From NCBI GenBank assembly GCA_012522585.1, contig JAAYKD010000051.1, positions 1-46,363 on the forward strand: a DNA stretch of 46,363 bases, in the 5' to 3' direction. Shown in pieces: positions 42,959-46,363 of the stretch; the first letter of the stretch is position 1; every line of letters begins with the position of its first letter. The translations under genes were made by a program, and so were the position numbers. The notes beneath the pieces were generated by a model, which did no database searches, had not been told where the DNA came from, and saw only the letters and a list, made by a program, of their open reading frames with translations. The stretch comes from Bacillota bacterium (GTDB taxonomy: Bacteria > Bacillota > JAAYKD01).

Positions 42959-44116
42959 ATGCAAAAAAGAAGTTTTGGCAAATTGGATTACAAACCTTCA
43001 CTTCTGGGCTTTGGAGCTATGCGTTTTCCTACCATCGGGCCCGACAAAGAGGTGGATGAAAAAGAAGCAACAAAAATGGTTCGCCACGCTATTGACAGCG
43101 GAGTCAATTATGTGGATACGGCTTACAATTATCACGGTGGTCTTTCCGAAGTAATTGTTGGCAGAATGTTAAAAGACGGTTATCGTGAGAAGGTTAAATT
43201 GGCTACTAAAAGTCCTTCCTTTCTTCTGGAGAAAGAAGGAGATTGGACTAAATTCTTAGATGAGCAATTGAAAAAGATTGATGTTGAACATGTGGATTTT
43301 TACCTCCAGCATGCTCTCAACAAAGAGCGTTTCGATCTATTTAAAGAGCTCAATGGACATGATGAAGCAGTAAAAGCCAAAGAAGACGGAAAAATCAAGT
43401 ATTTTGGCTTCAGCTTCCACGATTCCCTCGAGGTCTTTAAGGAGATCATCGATACATACCCTTGGGATTTCTGCCAAATTCAATTGAACTATTTTGATAC
43501 GGATTTCCAGGCAGGTCTGGAAGGCTTAAAATATGCAGCCGGTAAGGGCATTCCTGTCATCATCATGGAGCCTTTAAAAGGCGGACGTCTGGCAGGTAAT
43601 TTGCCCGAAGATATTCAGGCCATGTTCGATAATCATCCTAAAGAGTGGAGTCCCGTTGAATGGGCTTTGCGCTGGGTAGCAGATTTACCAGAAGTAGCCC
43701 TGCTGCTTTCCGGAATGAGCACAATGGAACATGTTCTGGACAATTTGAGAATCTGTAGTGCCGAAGATACTGTGGCCAATGGCCTCTCGCCTGAAGACAG
43801 AGAGTTTTTGGCTCAAGTAGCAGCTACTTGGAAAGCTAAAATCAAGGTGGATTGCACCGATTGCCGCTATTGCATGCCTTGCCCCCAAGGTGTAAATATC
43901 CCCGGTTGTTTTGCTCTATACAATAACGCAGCCATGTTTGGCAATTGGAAAGAAGCAGCCAGAATGTATAAAAACAACTTTATCGACAGAGATGCTGATG
44001 CTTCTCTCTGTATAGAGTGTGGCATTTGTGAAAGTGCCTGCCCTCAGCAGTTAGAAATCATCCAATTGCTCAAGGAACTCCATGATCGCTTTATGTTCGA
44101 ATTAGGCGAATTATAA
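42959..44116 (+). CDS. Aldo/keto reductase with C-terminal 4Fe-4S ferredoxin-like domain
   Basis: SLLGFGAMRFPTIG; YVDTAYNYHGG; C-terminal CTDCRYCMPCPQGVNIP and CIECGICESACPQQLEI. Confidence 0.93.
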   Translation: MQKRSFGKLDYKPSLLGFGAMRFPTIGPDKEVDEKEATKMVRHAIDSGVNYVDTAYNYHGGLSEVIVGRMLKDGYREKVKLATKSPSFLLEKEGDWTKFLDEQLKKIDVEHVDFYLQHALNKERFDLFKELNGHDEAVKAKEDGKIKYFGFSFHDSLEVFKEIIDTYPWDFCQIQLNYFDTDFQAGLEGLKYAAGKGIPVIIMEPLKGGRLAGNLPEDIQAMFDNHPKEWSPVEWALRWVADLPEVALLLSGMSTMEHVLDNLRICSAEDTVANGLSPEDREFLAQVAATWKAKIKVDCTDCRYCMPCPQGVNIPGCFALYNNAAMFGNWKEAARMYKNNFIDRDADASLCIECGICESACPQQLEIIQLLKELHDRFMFELGEL

Positions 44117-44145
44117 AATCTTAGATTAAGTGAGGTTTAAAATCT

Positions 44146-45027
44146 ATGGAATATTCTAAAAAACAAGTCGGTGATTTAGTCGGTTTCGAATTGGAAATCT
44201 ATCAATTTGGCCAAGGCGACGGCCCCAAACTCATGGTCACAGCCGGTGTCCATGGTGGGGAAGTCACCGGTATTCATGCAGCCAGAAGACTGATCGAATT
44301 TTTACAAGAAAATGAAAGCCAACTCAAAGGACAGGTTAAAATTTTACCGGTCTGCAACCAAGGTGCCTATCGTCGCATGCAAAGGAGCAATCCTTACGAT
44401 GAAATCGATATGAACCGGATCTTCCCCGGCAAGATGGGTTCTAAACCCACACTAGCCACAGCAGCTTTGGTCTATGAAGAAGCGGCCTGGCCCGATTACT
44501 TGGTAGATTTACACTGCTGCGGCTTATACGGCAGCAACTACACTTTAGCTACTTGGATGGATTCAGAAGGGGACAAAGAACTGGCTTCCATGCTGGATAT
44601 TCCTGTTGTGATCAAATCTGGCGGCACGGCTGGGCAACTCTTCGTGGAATCCAGCCAAAAACGCAATATTCCCTCGGTCATCATCGAATTATCCGGCGGA
44701 CAACCTACCGGCCAGATCGATTTAGATTCAGCCGACATTGCCTATCAGGCTTTGCTCAAACTGATGAAAAAACTGGGTATGTTGCCCGGTGAGGTCGAGC
44801 CCTTTGAACCGGCGTTTTGCCTACCTTTGGAAAGAGTTGTGGCTATTGAAGATGGTCTCTTTTTACCTCAAATAGAAAAAGGCACATGGGTTGAAAAAGG
44901 CCAGGTCATCGGTAGTTTAAACGGCAAGCCCATTTCCGTCGAACAAGATTGCAGGGTAATGAATATCGGCCCGGCCAGATATCTATTCCGTGGCGATTAT
45001 CTCTATGTCTATACTGTAAGAGCATAA
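44146..45027 (+). CDS. Succinylglutamate desuccinylase/aspartoacylase family protein
   Basis: VTAGVHGGEVTGIHAARRLIEFL; DMNRIFPG; DLHCCGLYG; SVIIELSGG. Confidence 0.88.
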   Translation: MEYSKKQVGDLVGFELEIYQFGQGDGPKLMVTAGVHGGEVTGIHAARRLIEFLQENESQLKGQVKILPVCNQGAYRRMQRSNPYDEIDMNRIFPGKMGSKPTLATAALVYEEAAWPDYLVDLHCCGLYGSNYTLATWMDSEGDKELASMLDIPVVIKSGGTAGQLFVESSQKRNIPSVIIELSGGQPTGQIDLDSADIAYQALLKLMKKLGMLPGEVEPFEPAFCLPLERVVAIEDGLFLPQIEKGTWVEKGQVIGSLNGKPISVEQDCRVMNIGPARYLFRGDYLYVYTVRA

Positions 45028-45043
45028 AAGAGAGGAGATTTAT

Positions 45044-45742
45044 ATGAGCGTTTATAGCCATGAACTATTAGCACCTGGTGTCTATGCTATCAGCCAAGGT
45101 CATGTGCGCATGTTTTTAATCGAAGGCAGTAAAAGGGCCTTGCTCTTGGATACAGGCAACCCAGGCGCTGAATTGAATTTGTATGTAAGCCAACTGACCG
45201 ATAAACCGGTGACAGTTGTCTTGACCCATGCTCACGGTGACCACCTCGGTGGCGTTGAGAAATTTCCTTTTGCTTATCTGCATCCGGCTGATTTCTCCCT
45301 TCTGGCAGCTGATACAAAGGGAAAATATCTCCCCTTAACATTGGATCAGGGCTTTGACTTAGGAGATCGCTTCTTAGAAGTGATCGAAATTCCCGGTCAC
45401 ACCCCCGGACATATTGCCCTTTTGGATAAAGAAAACAAAATGCTTTTCTCCGGTGATACTGTCCAGACCGGCCCCATCTATATGTTCATGCCCCACTGCT
45501 CTTTCGATTCTTTCATCCAAAGCATCGAAAAGCTGGAGGCACGCCAAGCTGATTTTGAAAAAATCTATGCTTGCCACAACGAAATGCCCCTGGGCGTAGA
45601 TATCCTACCCATCTTAAAAGAAGGAGCCCAGCTGATGCTCGAGGGTAAACTGGACGGCAAAAAACAAGAACCTTCACCGGGCCGCATCATGTGGGTTTAC
45701 CGCCATAAAACCATCGCCTTCTACGGTCCCCCCGTCCTCTAA
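45044..45742 (+). CDS. MBL-fold metallo-hydrolase
   Basis: LLDTGNPG; VLTHAHGDHLGG; IEIPGHTPGHIALLDKENKMLFSGDTVQ. Confidence 0.92.
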   Translation: MSVYSHELLAPGVYAISQGHVRMFLIEGSKRALLLDTGNPGAELNLYVSQLTDKPVTVVLTHAHGDHLGGVEKFPFAYLHPADFSLLAADTKGKYLPLTLDQGFDLGDRFLEVIEIPGHTPGHIALLDKENKMLFSGDTVQTGPIYMFMPHCSFDSFIQSIEKLEARQADFEKIYACHNEMPLGVDILPILKEGAQLMLEGKLDGKKQEPSPGRIMWVYRHKTIAFYGPPVL

Positions 45743-45770
45743 AACAACATCCAACCTACAACCTATGCAA

Positions 45771-46363
45771 ATCGGGGACAGTCTATAAGGAACTTAGGCA
45801 CAAGGTGCCGGTTCCGCAACTCCGGCTTGTGCCAAGGGCACCAAGCTGGAGCATATATAGTCAGCTCAAATTCAATGCAACACCATCGAAGTTAGACCTT
45901 ATCGAGGCAGTTTTTGCGATTGCTTCGCAGGGTTACACATCACTTATAAAGATAAAAAAGGCGCAGTTGATTCATTTCGACTGCACCTTTTTTATTACTA
46001 ATCAGTTATTTTTAACCTGCAACGACTCTGTTATTTCACTTCTTCCATAGAAGCCTTGCAAAACCGGGACAGTCTATAAGGAACTTAGGCACAAGGTGCC
46101 GGTTCCGCAACTCCGCTTGTGCCAAGGGCACCAAGCTGGAGCATATATAGTCAGCTCAAATTCAATGCAACACCATCGAAGTTAGACCTTATCGAAGCAG
46201 TTTTTGCGATTGCTTTGCTGTCGATACACATCACTTATAAAGATAAAAAAGGCGCAGTTGATTCATTTCGACTGCACCTTTTTTATTACTAATCAGTTGT
46301 TTTTAACCTGCAAAGGCTCTGTTATTTCACTTCTTCTATAGAAGCTTTGCAAAACCGGGACAG
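45771..46363. repeat. Tandem 291-bp intergenic repeat (two copies, third begins at window edge) containing palindromic repeat and terminator-like hairpin
   Basis: GTCTATAAGGAACTTAGGCACAAGGTGCCGG... at 45781 and 46072 (period 291); ACCGGGACAG recurs at the window end, at the position expected for a third copy. Confidence 0.93.

Noticed and set aside
45805-46050. ORF 81 aa (MPVPQLRLVPRAPSWSIYS...)
   Set aside because: Lies entirely inside the non-coding tandem repeat and runs through the terminator-like hairpin

Overview
The window is about 46 kb of a low-to-moderate GC anaerobic Firmicute-like chromosome (lineage inferred from gene content only). It starts at the 3' end of a 23S rRNA gene and a complete 5S rRNA gene. 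These are followed by a degenerate interspersed repeat cluster and a three-gene cell-surface locus: a cohesin-like plus copper-amine-oxidase-N stalk protein, a dockerin protein, and a 1971-aa MBG/Ig/FN3/SLH protein. Next come a PLP aminotransferase, an rnfCDEAB operon with no rnfG, cytidine deaminase, an orphan DNA methyltransferase, an M24 peptidase and dCMP deaminase. A tagO/wecA-like plus wecB pair leads into a complete F-type ATP synthase operon whose c subunit carries a Na+-binding signature. The remainder encodes ClpB with a CtsR-like operator, a DUF3343 protein, a ZIP transporter, MBL hydrolases, PolA with a degenerate 3'-5' exonuclease region, a CapA-like lipoprotein, an archaeal-type AspRS, a cation/H+ antiporter, and a LysR/AKR/aspartoacylase/MBL cluster. 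The window ends in a 291-bp tandem repeat that contains the same palindromic repeat as the left end, in inverted orientation. The most interesting items are the miniature cohesin/dockerin/SLH surface locus, the Rnf operon without RnfG next to a predicted Na+-ATP synthase, the palindromic repeat family, the repeat and CtsR-box architecture upstream of clpB, and a strong nested hairpin inside the DUF3343 coding sequence.
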